The position numbers and the translations under genes were made by a program. A DNA stretch of 64,000 nucleotides from Larix kaempferi. Lineage: Eukaryota; Streptophyta; Pinopsida; Pinales; Pinaceae. Of this stretch, positions 10,742 through 22,839 are shown piece after piece (position 1 is the first letter of the stretch; each line of letters begins with the position of its first letter). The notes under the pieces are model-generated. The model did no database searches and was not told the origin of the DNA. It saw only the letters and a program-made list of their open reading frames with translations. Location of the stretch: positions 6,510,001 to 6,574,000 of the forward strand of contig BSBM01000442.1 of the NCBI GenBank assembly GCA_027924585.1, written 5' to 3'.

Positions 10742-12017
10742 CCACTTAAATAGAGTCAATTAATATGAAGTCACTTCAAGGGGGCAACCTCCCTTTACAA
10801 TACATCCAATGCTCAAGACAAGATGTCTATACAAATAAATCACTATTATTATAAATAAGAGGTAAAGTGATCATGATTTAACCTACCACTAAGCCAGCCA
10901 AAACATAACTAATATACTAACAATGAAGGAGGGTTAGGGCCTTAACACTCAATCATTCTTGTAAATGGAAAATATTTACCATACGATCACCATGGTTAAG
11001 GGTGGAAAAAGCAATCTGCCACCCTAGTTGTGCCATAAACATGTCTTCAATGTAGCTTCATGTATCAAATAGATTCCACCTACCTCCATTATGAAAAACC
11101 CTAGTTCCACTGGAGAGCTCTGACTTCCATCTCTTTGTGGTTTGTATTTATGAGAATCAATGAAACTTTTGGTATGGCAAAGCAAGAGACAAAACCAGGA
11201 GATGGACACAAGGGTAAGGAAAAAGAAATGTTTCCATCCCTTTCAACTCTTATGACTAGTTCATGAATTTCATGGGCTAACATGGGCTCCCATCTCCATT
11301 CTTGGAAGCTAATCCTTCTAATCCTAAGACATAAAGGTAACAAAGTTCCAAGTTCACCTATGAGTAAATTGACTAGACTCCATAGGACCAAGTAAAGTAG
11401 AATGAATGCTTGCATGTTGATTGTGAAGAGAAGGATCTTAACATGTTGAAGGCCTTGCATGTGCAATAATATTTACCCTTTATAAGAGAGGTTTATATAT
11501 AAATACAAGTTATTTTGATAATATAAAAAAAGTTACATTTTCTACATAATTTCAACCTGCATTTCAAATCATGCATGCCATGGGTCATTTAGAAAAAGTG
11601 GGCACCATTAACCCAATGATTAAGAGATATGATTAATCAAAGTAAGGTTTTTCAAATTAAGGTGTAAATAAATGAAGGTAATAAGTCCCAATGATTAAGA
11701 AATATGATTAACCAGAGCAAGGTTTTTCAAGTTAAGGTGTAAATAAAGGAAATATGTTTACTTAGATGACTTGGGTTTGGCCTTGTGAAAACTTATAAGA
11801 CTAGCACTACTAAACAAGCATGTGGATGAATTGGTCTTTAATGACTAGGGTGTATACAATTGTAATATATTTATGAGATATTATTAGTAAGTTTATAATG
11901 TGATAATTATTATGTAATAAATAACAATTATGTAATTGTAGTCACGACAACAATTATGTGATGTAATCATTAATATGTAATAATAAGAAGCCATTCCTTT
12001 TGTCAAGGACATGACTT
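10742..12017. other. Unclassified sequence
   Basis: PMD homology ends at about 10741. What follows (to about 10810) shares words such as cctccctttacaata with the LINE 3' UTR and the LTR near 25100. Beyond that there is no recognisable domain on either strand; open frames at 11024-11466 (-) have no visible motif. A tandem duplication is listed separately. Confidence 0.4.
11613..11762. repeat. Tandem duplication, 75 bp x 2
   Basis: The segment starting ccaatgattaagagatatga (11613) recurs at 11688 with a few substitutions, a direct head-to-tail copy. It has no coding content. Confidence 0.8.
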
Positions 12018-12320
12018 ATCACTGTTAAATTTTCAGAATTTACTTTAATCTGATCTAGGATCTTAACTGAGAGAACAACATGTACAATATATCAATCATG
12101 GACAAAATAATGCAAGCACACAAGAGACACAGAGTTTACTTGGGGAAAACCATAAAGGTGAAAAACCCCAATAACTTCCTCAGAGATAGATGGAGCAATG
12201 ATACAACCAGAACACAAGAGATAGTCTTCTCCTAGCAGCAGAGCCTCCTCCTCCATAAGTGCGCCACTCTCCCAAGTGCGAGTGAGAGAATAGAATGTGT
12301 AAAATGAGAGAGACACACTC

Positions 12321-12330
12321 TCTATTTATA
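12321..12330 (-). promoter_or_regulatory. TATA box of solo LTR
   Basis: TATAAATAGA on the - strand, placed between the upstream tandem repeats (12390-12540) and the downstream R/U5-like half, as expected for an LTR promoter. Confidence 0.6.
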
Positions 12331-12389
12331 CACTAACTTGACTTGACCTTTACTCAACTAGGTCGGCCTCAACTTAACCACTTAATATA

Positions 12390-12540
12390 ATGCTGACTAG
12401 GCCGACACCCAATAGGGTGGTCTAATAACCCTTTGACCCACATGGCCGACCTCCAATAGGGTGGTCTAATAACCTTTCGACCCACATGACTTATACAAGG
12501 CCGACCCCAACAAGGTGGTCTAATAACCCATCAAGTATAA
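12390..12540. repeat. Tandem repeats in U3 of solo LTR
   Basis: Three diverged units of about 55-65 bp, each with ggccgac, agggtggtctaataacc (aaggtggtctaataacc in the third) and, in the first two, cgacccacatg-like words. Upstream of the TATA box in LTR sense, so possibly enhancer-like; that is inference. Confidence 0.7.
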
Positions 12541-12662
12541 GCTACGACACTTACAATATAAATGACGACACTTCCGTATAGAGGAATAATAACATCTCTA
12601 TAGGAATACAATATACATATATGTGAAATACATTCCGAAGTTACATATACATCAACAATCAC

Positions 12663-13363
12663 CTACTACTATGTGCATGTCCATTATATTCATCAAGCAT
12701 CAATCTCAAATATATTTATATAATAAATTAATATCATTTAATATGGATATACAAGATTCTTTTATATTGCATTCATAAAATTAGGTTAATGTCTAGTTGG
12801 TTTCAATTGGTATCATAAAATTTGTTCCATTTTTCGTTCATCTTTGATTGAGTTTATTTTTCTAAAAGCATTTAAGAAGAAAAAGAAAAAAAGAAAAAAT
12901 AGTTACTCTATATTAATAGCTTAATCTTTGAAAAAATATCAAATCAAACAAAAAAAATTCAATAATAATTTAGAAATAAAAACAAAATTAATTTAAAATA
13001 AAAATAAATAACTTCAAAACATTAATACAATAAATAATGTAAAACACCTTTAATTGAAAAGTAAATAAAATAAAAATATTGATAAAAAAGTAGAATATAC
13101 AAATTAAAAAATTAAAATAAATAAAAGATAAAAAAAAGCCAAAAAAAAATAGTATCATCTTCTTTATAACAACTAACATGTGATATTACACTTCGGTTGT
13201 TATAAAAAAGCTCTTAAAAAATGAAATTATATATATATATATGAAAGCATCAATCCAAACCGAAATGTTATTTCAATAAAATTAAAATCAGGATTAATTT
13301 CAAAGATTTTGAAAGTAATATATATATATATATATAAGGAAGGAAATGAACTTGCCAAACGAA
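12663..13363. other. A/T-rich sequence with (TA)n tracts
   Basis: Low-complexity A/T-rich DNA with short (TA)n runs near 13230 and 13318-13336. A weak primer-site-like TGGTATCATAAA at about 12808 has no LTR I can define next to it. No genes seen. Confidence 0.6.
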
Positions 13364-14090
13364 CATGTCATGCACTCTATAAATTGATTGGACTTCTTGG
13401 GTCCGTAATCTTTGTAATTAAATTGGTTAACTCGTTACATCGCTTGAAACGACAAAATGGTGATTGGAGGAGTTTGAAGGGCATGTGAATAAAAAGAAGA
13501 TACTCCAAATTACTTTGGAGTTATTCATTGTTGTATAGAAGATATTCCAAATTACTTTGGAGTTACTTATTGCTCTATATCTTTAATAGAGAGTGAATTA
13601 ATATTTTCAAGGAGTGAATAAGATTTTTATGTTTTCCATGTTATTAGCACGTGTAATGGGGATATAGAACTGTGTTTATCCAATGAAGTGAAACATCTAT
13701 TTCTCTTCAACGTAGAAGCTTTATATAAAAATGGCTTCAAAGTAAATAAATTATATAAACAAAACCAAACTCTGGGTCAATGAAGTACATATCCTAGTGT
13801 AATGTATCCAAAATGATTTGAAAGTAAATAAATTATGTGAATAAAAGAGATCCAACTAAAGAAAAATGATTTGAAAGTAAATAAATTATGTGAATAAAAT
13901 CTCTTTGGTACAATTTCCTTTACAATGTATTTTAGAGACAAAACAAAATGAGATGATTCCAAACACTCTCTTTCTTTCTCTCTCTAATACAATGTTATAG
14001 AATGAGAAATATATACAAAGAATAAGAACTCTAGCAATAAAAATCATATTTTTGCATCAAAAATACCAAAACAACTCCAAAACAAAAAGT

Positions 14091-14108
14091 GGTGATATCA
14101 GTATCACC
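14091..14108. other. Perfect hairpin in LINE 3' UTR, copy B
   Basis: The same 18-nt hairpin as at 5374-5391, unchanged while surrounding sequence differs by substitutions and indels. Confidence 0.7.
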
Positions 14109-14654
14109 TTTTTTATTTTTTAGGCTAAAATTACCAACTATTTGGTATCCTTGAGTAGTTTCTTTACAATCAAAATCCTAAATCAATCATTGAATTGAAA
14201 AGTGGACCTCCTAGAATTACCCTCGGTTTAATTCAAGGTTAAAAATGCATCTTGTTTGAAACCTTGACCTGGATAATATATATTGCTACAATCAAAACCC
14301 TGAAATTAACCCTGGAAAAAATTATTTTTTTTGAATTTTTTTTTAGAAAAAAAAATACAAAAAATAAAAAAAAAAACACATTAAAACAACTCAAAAGAAA
14401 ACAAAATTAAAAAAGAAAAACCCACAAACATTTTTAAAAAGCAAAATTAAAAGAAAAAGTAATAAAAGTGAAACACAAAATTAAAATATTTCAAAATTTA
14501 TAAAAGAATTAAAAAAAAACAAAATGAAAAAGCAAATCAAATAATTTTTCAACAATATTCAGAAAACTATACAAATTATAAAAGTTATAAAAAAATTATA
14601 GAAATTATTACAAAAATTACAAAATTTAAAAACGGTGGTGGTGTTGACGTCCAC

Positions 14655-14941
14655 TCAGACCCTTAGGTCTATCAGACCTTAAGAAAAGAGAAAGGAATTA
14701 CTTGGATTTCTGTAAAATTTGATTCTGTGATTGAAAAGTTGAGAAAGAAGCATTCCTAGGTTTCCATAGTTTTGACAAGTTAGAAGATCATGGAGATTAG
14801 AGTTGTAGAAAAGATTAGGAAACTGTGATTAAATGTGCGTGTACGCAAGGCACTCTAAAAGAGAGTGAGATTCATCCTCAATGCTCATAGACTCACAGAT
14901 ATGGAAAATCCTTTCCTCCCATGGTGTTTTAGGAATTGTCA
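14655..14941 (-). pseudogene. LINE ORF2 C-terminus (copy B)
   Basis: Reads TIPKTPWEERIFHICESMS, then LLECLAYTHI and a stop (an Arg codon position in copy A), then SQFPNL and QNYGNLGMLLSQLFNHRIKF. The pattern W-E-E-R-I-x-x-I-C then LLEC is the cysteine-containing C-terminal motif found after the GRW motif in such LINE proteins. The GRW itself is at the other side of the Copia insertion, at about 19922-19930. Confidence 0.72.
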
Positions 14942-15421
14942 TGTTGTTGTTGTAGCTACGTGAGGTATCCTCACTAGCTAAATCCGACCTACAAAAGAAA
15001 GAAATAAATAAAATGTATTTTTTATATTTACAAAAGAGACAAGTCAGCCCAAAGAAATCAATGGGTAAAATTTGCCCAAACAATGGGCAGTCTTTCCAAG
15101 AGGGGTCACCCTCCTCATTTGTTCTCACCTCAAGCAAGTTTGCTCAAGCAAAGGAAGTTTGACTTTTGGGTTGTAGAAGACATTTTGTAGTTGGTTTGTT
15201 TGGCATATATTCTTCTTATGATTTTTACCACTCTTATCTTTGTTGTATTGAATCTCTGAGTAAGAAAGGCTTGTTGGGGTTTTCCAGAGTTTGGGTTTTC
15301 CCAGGATAAACTATTGTGTCTCTATTGTTTGTTTATGTGCATAATTATTCTTTCAGTGATCCTATATTGATTTTTAAGTTGAAATAGATGAAAAGTATAC
15401 CGTTATAATTAAAATCTAACA
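14942..15421 (+). repeat. 5' LTR of Copia element
   Basis: TGTTGTTGTTGTAGC ... AAATCTAACA, 480 bp. It pairs with 19439-19921 and is followed by the primer site. Confidence 0.92.
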
Positions 15422-15433
15422 TGGTTTCAGAGA
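15422..15433 (+). other. Primer binding site (tRNA-iMet type)
   Basis: TGGTTTCAGAGA, one substitution away from the usual TGGTATCAGAG of Copia elements, immediately after the LTR. Confidence 0.8.
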
Positions 15434-15789
15434 AGTGTTGAAGGATACTATTGTTGGAAACTAGGCTTTCTTGTTTTCTCATCTTTCATCCACAGATTAG
15501 GATCGCCCTTAGCATCATTGAGCTCTCCCTAGGAAGGTGCATATTCCTACGGAAGCAAATTTTCATTATGAGAATTTTCAATTTTGACTTAATTACTACA
15601 GGGGGTCAAGAATTAGGGTTTGTTGTTTTATATTGTTCTAACCATAGATCAGGAAGAAAAGGAGGCTCATTCAACTCACCTTAGAAGGGAGAATTCATCA
15701 GTGGAAGCAATTTTCCAAGAATCAAAAGTTCATTTTTGACCTAGCTTCTGCTAGGGTTTCTGATCCAGGTTGCAATTCTTCTTCTCAAA

Positions 15790-16700
15790 CACGATGTGCA
15801 TCAAGGTTGAATATAGGCTTGATGGAGCTTCAAACTTTCATCCATGGAAGTTTAGATTGCTCATTGCTCTAGAAGAAAATGACCTTCTAAAATTTGTTGT
15901 GAATGGAGTACCATAACCTGAAGAAGAAGCAAAAAAGACTCAGTGGAAGAAGAGTGATGCCAAGACAAGAATAATCCTAATAGATTCAGTCAAGGATAAT
16001 TTGATTCCTCAAATTTCTTAGAAGAAGACAACTAAGGAGATGTTTGACACCTTGAAGAAATTGTTTGAGAACACAAATGTCAATAGGGCTCTTTCCCTGA
16101 GACAATAATTCTGAAATGTCAAGATGTCCAGATCTGATTCTATTGCATCCTATTTTATGAAGATCACAGAGATCAAGGATCAATTGGGCAGTATTGGAGC
16201 AATTAGTGCAGATGGAGAACTAGTCATGATGACTCTAAATGGCCTCCCTCAATCTTGGTAACCATTCATTCAAAGTGTAACGGGAAGATCTAAGCTACCC
16301 AATTTTGAACGATTGTGGGTAGATTGTACACAAGAAGAGACTAGACTTGTGGCTAGAGGTAATGATCATGCCTCTCATGAAGAAAATCAAGCTCTTACTA
16401 CACACACCAAGAAAAGAGGAAAGAAGACCTTTGGTAGAAAATACAAAGGTGAAATATTAAGTCCAATTCCATAACAAAATAGGAAGAAATATCTTTCACA
16501 CATCCAATGTTTCAATTGCAGAAAGTTTGGCCACTATAAAAATCAATGTAAATTAAAGAAGAGAAGGAACATGCCTCAACCTCTAATATTGATGAAGATA
16601 CTTCACCAAAGAAGTCAAGGAATGCAGAAGATGATGACCGTCGAAAGGAGTATTTATTTTAGTACACCAATGATTGCATTATCTCTAGATGAGGAGATTG
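15790..16700 (+). pseudogene. Copia gag remnant with zinc knuckle
   Basis: Nucleocapsid/capsid protein that packages element RNA. Translation on + shows KVEYRLDGASNFHPWKFRL near the start, the KKTTKEMFDTLKKLFE block, RSDSIASYFMKITEIKDQL, and a CCHC zinc knuckle CFNCRKFGHYKNQC at about 16510-16550. Several in-frame stops (for example near 15916, 16020, 16107 and 16258) break the frame. Protease-like sequence does not clearly follow; the frame dissolves after about 16690. Confidence 0.8.
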
Positions 16701-18500
16701 TCATTGGTGATGTATGAAGATCCAGGTTGCATTTTCTTCAATGGGATTCCAAAAAGAAAGAAGATAAAGATCTAAGGACTCTAGTGATCCTTGCAAGGAT
16801 GCAAAGATCAAGAAGGAGCCCACAAAAACAATAAAAGATAAGTATTGGGATTTGGATTATCATTTGTCATTATTTCTCTTGTAGATCAGATATGAATTTT
16901 CATAACAGTTGTATGTAGATCTGTATTCTTAGAATCAGGAAGTGTGTTATGCATTTATATGTGACTGATATTGATGAGCAGTAGGATCTTATAGGATTTT
17001 ATAGTACATGTTATGTATATGTTGAGGATGCAACTTATAGTGCTGCACAACATTCCATAAACCCTAGATGGAACTAGTCTAGGATGAAACCTATTTGCTA
17101 ACATACTGGAGCAGTGCACGCTCCTGACAATATGTTATGGTAGAAATGGAAGGCATCCAAATAGTCACCAAGTATGTTTGGGATATGGATGGATGTTGTG
17201 TTGAAGCATTAGCTAATATGCTTACACGATTGTGTGAAAAATTGTCATTGCATTGAAATATAATTTGATCTTTGTGATTATGCAATGTTGTTGACTATTT
17301 GACAAAATTTGACTTATAGGGAAAAATCATTTGCTATGTCCTACAAGAGAAGGACAATGGGACTTGTTCTGAATAACAAGTGATGGATGTGTAGTCATCC
17401 ATATTAAGATCCTGTCGATCTTCAGTATTTGAGAGGGAGCATGCTGCTCATAAATGGCTCTCAAGATTAAATAGCAAGATGGATTCCGTGACAGAGGGAG
17501 AAGCTACAGTATATATAATGACTATTCAAAACTAACAACAGACATATGTGGATCTAGTACATTCAGTCATATATGGACCCATGACCCACAGGTCTAGGAG
17601 ATCTCATATGAATACTAATGATTGGCCTCTCTCTACTACAGATGTTCATCCTTCCGATGAACATAAGGAGTTGCATTTAATAGTAGAAGATAAGTTATTC
17701 AAAGTTCATTAGTATGTTAACTGATATGTGGGGACTGCATGAATAGCAGTTGGATTCCAGTTTAAAATTTCTTGTGCATGAGTGGAGAATTAGCATGCTC
17801 TAGGACAAGAACCACTCAGTTGACCTCAAAGGTGGTGCAATATTCATATATCCAGTTAGAAAAGTGGCATGGGATTCAACATGTGTAGATGACACAGGTT
17901 GTTGATGATGATTCCTTGATCGTGATGTTGTATACTAGTGAGATGTTTTCAATTGAGACAGGGAGATCTATTGACAGGTACAGAGGAAGTTTTCCTCTGA
18001 GTTCAAGATGAAGGGTCTTAGCCTGATGCATTAATTCTTGAGATTAGAAGTATGGCATAGACCAGATGAGATATCCCTTAGTCAGAGGGAGTACACAATT
18101 GAGAGATTCAGGATGATGAACCATAATTTCATGGCTACACAAATTTTAAGAACCCGAGTATGCTTCTGATTCAGATTTGGTAACAGTTGATTGAATATAT
18201 GATAAAATTATACTCTCATGAGGAGTTGTGCTTATTTTATCATTGAGAGATGATTTTTAGGATGCAGTTTAAGTTGGAATCAATGATGATACCTCATACA
18301 TACAAATGTACTAGCCAGTGAGAAGCTCCAGAGGGAGAGTATGATGCAGAGTTGCAGAAGGAATCTGCAGCAGAGATCCAAAGGGAGTCTGTATTTCCAT
18401 CTAGTATTATTGAGAGAATAAGAAGTTCTTATGAATAGACTCACCTAATGAGACATGACACTAATGGATGAGCAACAATGTCCAGTAGCACAGCTTGCAG
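16700..18500 (+). other. Decayed Copia pol interior
   Basis: Expected place of protease, integrase and reverse transcriptase. It is too eroded and probably partly deleted: I can only pick out scattered pol-like words, and no catalytic motif can be read with confidence. Confidence 0.5.
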
Positions 18501-18519
18501 TGGTATGTTCTAGTGATGA

Positions 18520-18735
18520 TGGAACAAAAGATTCCAACACAGAGTGAGCAGTTGCAGCATATCGAGATTCAATACCATTTTATTAGAGATATGGTGTAGA
18601 GAGGAGCAATTCAACTCCCGTATATTCTGCTTGATGATCAGGTTGCTAACATTCTCACGAAGCCTCTTTCCAGATTGAAGTTTGTATAATTCCATGAAAG
18701 ACATGGAGTATTGGAGAATGCTTCCCTTAGTGGGA
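18520..18735 (+). pseudogene. Copia RNase H C-terminal remnant
   Basis: Translation gives HIEIQYHFIRDMV, then GAIQLPYILLDDQVANILTK, PLSRLKF and a stop. This is the well-conserved end of Copia RNase H (the usual form is KHIxIRYHFIRDxV...QxADxxTKPL). The upstream catalytic residues are not recognisable. Confidence 0.82.
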
Positions 18736-18738
18736 GGC

Positions 18739-19223
18739 AGTGCTCTTAGTCTAGTGTGGACAAGTGGTCCTGTGTAGATCAAGACGAAATTAGTCTAGTA
18801 AATAAAGGAAGTCTAGTGTAGACCAAGATGAGCTTAGTCCAATGAGGACAGAATTTCCTATGTAGAATGAAATGATCTCAGTCCAGTGAAAACAGGTGGT
18901 CTTGTGTAGACCGAGATGAGCTTAGTCCAGTGAGGACAAGCGGTCATGTGTAGACTGAGATGAGCTCAGTTCAATGAGGACGTGCATTCCTACGTATACA
19001 TAGATGAGCTTAGTCCAGTGTGAACTTGCATTCCTGTGTATAATGAGATGATATTAGTCTAGTGAGGACAGGAGGTCCTATGTAGATCGAGATTAGCTCA
19101 GCCTAGTGAGGATATGCGGTCCTGTGTAGACCAAAATGATATTAGTCCAGTAAGGATAGGAGGTCTTATTTAGACCAAAATGAGCTTAGTCTAGTAAGGA
19201 CATGCAGTCCTATGTATACCGAT
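18739..19223. repeat. 44-bp tandem array, about 11 units, before 3' LTR
   Basis: Units start with gatgagcttagtccagtgag and recur every 44 bp (18915, 18959 and 19003 are exact examples). Each unit holds two short inverted pairs, GTCC..GGAC and GGTC..GACC, so each can fold. It lies between the pol stop and the 3' LTR. No coding frame. Confidence 0.88.
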
Positions 19224-19429
19224 ATGAGTTCTGTGTGAACTACTGATCTTGTGTGGAACGTTCTCCTATGTGGAGAGGACTCTTGTGTAGAGCATGCTTG
19301 TATCCCTGTGTGGGATGTTGTCATGTATAGACTATGTTGGCTTTTCTTATGATGACGAGATGTACGAGACCAACCATGAAAATAAGATGATTCTAAGATG
19401 TGTTACAGCGTGATGATACCTCTATATCT

Positions 19430-19438
19430 AAGAGGGAG
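19430..19438 (+). other. Polypurine tract of Copia element
   Basis: AAGAGGGAG directly before the 3' LTR start TGTTGTTG. Confidence 0.8.
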
Positions 19439-19921
19439 TGTTGTTGTTGTAGCTACGTGAGGTATACTCACTAGCTAAAGCTGACCTACAAAATAAATAA
19501 ATAAATAAAATGTATTTTTTTATATTTACAAAAGAGACAAGTCGGCCCCATAGAAATCAATGGGTAAAACTGCCCCAAACAATGGGTTGTATTCCCCAAG
19601 AGGGGTCTCCCTCCTCATTTGTTCTCACCTCAAGCAAATTCGCTCAAGCAAAGGAAGTTCGACTTTTGGGTTGTAGAAGACATTTTGTAGTTGTTTTCTT
19701 TGGAATCTATTCTTCTTGTGATTTTTATCACTCTTATCTTTGTTGTACTGAATCTTTGAGTAAGAAAGGCTTGTTGGATTTTTCCCAAGTTTGGGTTTTC
19801 CCAGGATAAACTATTGTGTCTCTATTGTTTATTTTTGTGCATAGTTATTCTTTCAGTGATCCTATATTGATTTATAAGTTGGAAGAGATGAAAATTATAC
19901 TGCTACAATTAAAATCTAACA
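19439..19921 (+). repeat. 3' LTR of Copia element
   Basis: Same ends and length class as 14942-15421, with scattered substitutions between the two. Confidence 0.92.
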
Positions 19922-22830
19922 TGTCCAACGTCCTGTTTCGCTATGAAGCTCATGCGAGTTCGTTATTATCTTGGCTATATTAATCTTCTTCTTTGAACTT
20001 GTTAAGACAGAGAGGTACTTTTGATCTTCCAGATTAGGATTAATGAATACCTTGTAATATCTTAACTTTCTTTTACCCTCTAAATCTTTCTCGTCCCACA
20101 TTCTCACTTTGAACTTATATGTGATAGTATTTTTGAGGTTGTTGATATCTTGCAAAGTGGTGTCTTCATCAATCCCCCAATGATTTAACCAAGACATGGC
20201 ATCCTTATACCATCCTCTCTTGAGCCAAAGAGGACCTTTATTATAATTTAAATCAATTTTAGGGTGCCGTTGGTCTTCCCTGTTATTTATATTATTTGTG
20301 TGCATCAAGTATCTATACATAGTGATTCTTTCGATGGTGGGAAGACCCACTTCTATAAGGAGAATATGATAAGGCATATTGTTCTTAATTTTGAGGTTAT
20401 ACATGATAATTTTTTTTGAATTTTCTCAATCTTTCTCCAGGATTTTGGAGAGATGCTACAACCCCAAACTTCACAACCATACAAGATAACAGGAGTGATG
20501 AGAGTTTCAAAAAGGAACTTCTTTTAATCTCACATCACCATATTTTTTGATTTACAATTGTTTTCTAGGCCAAAGTAAGATTTCCACCCTCTGTTAATCA
20601 TTTTCTCAATGCTATAGTTCCAATTGAGCTTGTGATGGATATCAATTCCAAGATATTTGTAGGAGGACACTTCTCTCCAAGTTGTTATTGTCATAAACAA
20701 AATTAGCATAAGTGTCTTTCTTTGACTTGATAATCATAACTTTAGTTTTTTTGGTGTTAATAGACATACCCATGTTAGAGAAAAAATCCTTGAGAATCTT
20801 TAATTGATTATCAAGGTCAAAGGGGATCCTTTCCAAAAGAACAATATCATCGGCATAGAGAAGGAGGATGGCAACTATCCTAGATAAGATCATTCCAGCG
20901 CAACCTGCTTCTTGTAAACAACTTTCTAGATTACCGATGTAAATGTCGAAAAGGGTAGGGGAGAGGGGGCATCCTTGTTTGATTCCAATATTACAATTAA
21001 TATCTTTTGACCACCCCTCAATCTTAAATTTGGTAATGAATTTCTCGTACATCCTTATCGCGACAACTCTCAACTCTAAAGGAACCTTTATCTCAAAAGA
21101 TTTTATAAAGTCCACGAATCAATAAAAGAGATTGGATTTAATATTACAACAATCTTCTGCAATTATCCTAAGAGTAATGAGGTGGGTTGTGGTAGAGTGA
21201 TGCCTTCTAAACCCCGCATAGACTTTATCCCTCTTTCCTTCACTTTCAAGTCATACATTGATTTTCTTCTCTAAAATGATACCATATAGCTTGGCTAAGA
21301 GAGGGATAATCATAATGGTTCTATAATTAGAGGAGTTATTTTTATCGTTTCTTTTAAATATAGGAATAATGAGGCTCTAAGTCCATGGAATAGGGAAACC
21401 TTGTGTGACCTCTAGATTGAAGAGCTTTTGGATGTGAGGAATGAGAACGATTCCTCCAATTTTCATGATTTTTTCTTAATATCCTTCAATGTATTTAGCT
21501 TTCCCATTTGCTAGGCGCTTGACCCCAAAGTCAATGTCTTCTAACGAGAAAACTTCTTTCATTGCAAGAATGTTTTGAGTGTTATTAATGACATTTGGGG
21601 ATTCATAGATCCTTTTAAGATAGGAATCCCAATATTTCAAAACAATCTTATTATTCTCTTTAGTTTTACTAGTTAGAATTTGTATCCAAAACTTCTTAGG
21701 GGCCACCTTAGAGAGGTGTAAAAGGTGTTCCTACTTTTTATTTAAATAACGCCTCTTTTTCCTTTTGATTAGGGATTTGCAATTATTTATCTTGTCAATT
21801 CTTAGGGACTCTTTATTCGCTTCCTTGATAGCTCTTCTGGCATTTTTGCAATCACTGTATCATACTAGGGGTTGGTTTTTCTATTATTATTTTTACCCGA
21901 AATGTCAATGGAGAACTTGTTAATGGAGCAAGAGAGGGTCGTGGTGAAATTATGGTAGAGGTCTTCTATACTGTCTGTACTAGAAAGAGGAAACAAGTTA
22001 TTATTATATCATTTATGAAAATATTGCCCTTATTTCTATCAAAGATCAAATGCTTCTGACTGTGAGAATTGTCTTATGTGGGATCTCTATGCATGGAAAA
22101 ATTGAGGGTTACAACTAGAGGTCTATGATCCGAGTCAGGCTCGTGGTCAAGCAAAATGTCTAGATTTATCATACTATTATAGAAATGGATATTAGAAACG
22201 ACATAATCTACCACACTACTACTAAGCCCATGAATGTAAGTCATCTGGCTAGAATTTGGCCACTTCTTTAGCCCATCACAAATTATGAGGTCTTGAGCAC
22301 TACAAAGCTTGACTAACTCAAAGCTGAACAAGTTTTCACCTAGATCTGCAAAACTTCTTTTGTACTAACTGTCTAGAGTGGGATCTTTGTCCAACCAAAG
22401 AGGATTACGATTGGAATAACTGCTTAGAAGAATAGCTTGGTTACTCAAAGTATAAGTGTTGAAGTCACACAATAAGGGAATATTTCCATAGTTTCTTAGG
22501 TTATTAATATAATTTTCTAAACCAATGAAAAGGCAATTTTTATCTATGTTGTTTTTCTTATAAAAGTTAGAGTTACTAGGGGGGGAAATAACATATTGCA
22601 ATGTAGGTTTTCTTATTATTAATGTCAACTATTTCTACCCACACATATTGGTTGTGGGGGTGTTTCTTATAGAGCTTAGCATTGGAAAAGATGTTTTTTT
22701 CAATGTAATAGGCTATACCTCCAATGCATCTATGGGAGGATCTCTTGTTCCAAATTGACCAAAGGGTAAATCCCTCTATGTTAGCGACCCTAGATTCTTC
22801 ATGTTCCCAGGTTTCAAAAATCAAAGGTAA
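19922..22830 (-). pseudogene. Non-L1 LINE ORF2: endonuclease and reverse transcriptase
   Basis: Reading down the - strand: endonuclease start (ETWEHEESRVANIEGF, about 22820), GGIAYYIEKNIF, YVWVEIV, CDFN, and the DSDHRPLVV catalytic block (about 22090-22130). Then comes the pre-RT region GVKRLANGKAK (about 21500), RT with IGIKQGCPLSPTLFDIYI (about 20930-20990) and active site LLYADDIVLL (about 20830-20860), KTKVMI, and the C-terminal region ending SHELHSETGRW at 19922. The GCPLSPTLF wording differs from plant L1 and is closer to RTE/I/CR1-like LINEs; the exact clade is not certain. Multiple frameshifts and stops are present. The 5' end stops at the foldback block near 22830-22840. Confidence 0.82.
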
Positions 22831-22839
22831 AAAAATGTA

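Larger units (their letters stand above)
12023..12657 (-). mobile_element. Solo LTR with perfect target duplication
   Basis: On the + strand it runs TGTTAAATTTTC ... ACATCAACA (635 bp) and is flanked by identical 5-bp duplications ATCAC (12018-12022 and 12658-12662). No internal element sequence is attached, so it is a solo LTR left by recombination between two LTRs. Orientation is - strand, from a clean TATA box (12321-12330) and a G/A-poor downstream half. Probably Copia, but that is inference. Confidence 0.85.
13364..14941 (-). mobile_element. 3' part of non-L1 LINE (copy B)
   Basis: Continues the LINE read on the - strand from 22830 down to 19922, after interruption by a Copia element. 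It contains the C-terminal ORF residues (14655-14941) and then the 3' UTR shared with copy A, ending at the same base (catgacat in - strand sense). Confidence 0.78.
14942..19921 (+). mobile_element. Copia element inserted in LINE copy B
   Basis: Two LTRs of 480 and 483 bp in direct orientation, a tRNA-Met-type primer site, gag, a much decayed middle, the end of RNase H, a tandem array and a polypurine tract. Near-matching 5-bp flanks TGTCA (14937-14941) and TGTCC (19922-19926) mark the insertion. The LINE ORF reads into the flank on both sides, which confirms it. Confidence 0.9.

Noticed and set aside
12808-12820. Primer-site-like TGGTATCATAAA
   Set aside because: No LTR end or internal coding region could be defined beside it.
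18739-19223. Possible CRISPR-like array (44-bp period)
   Set aside because: No spacer/repeat alternation; whole units repeat, and it lies before a Copia 3' LTR.
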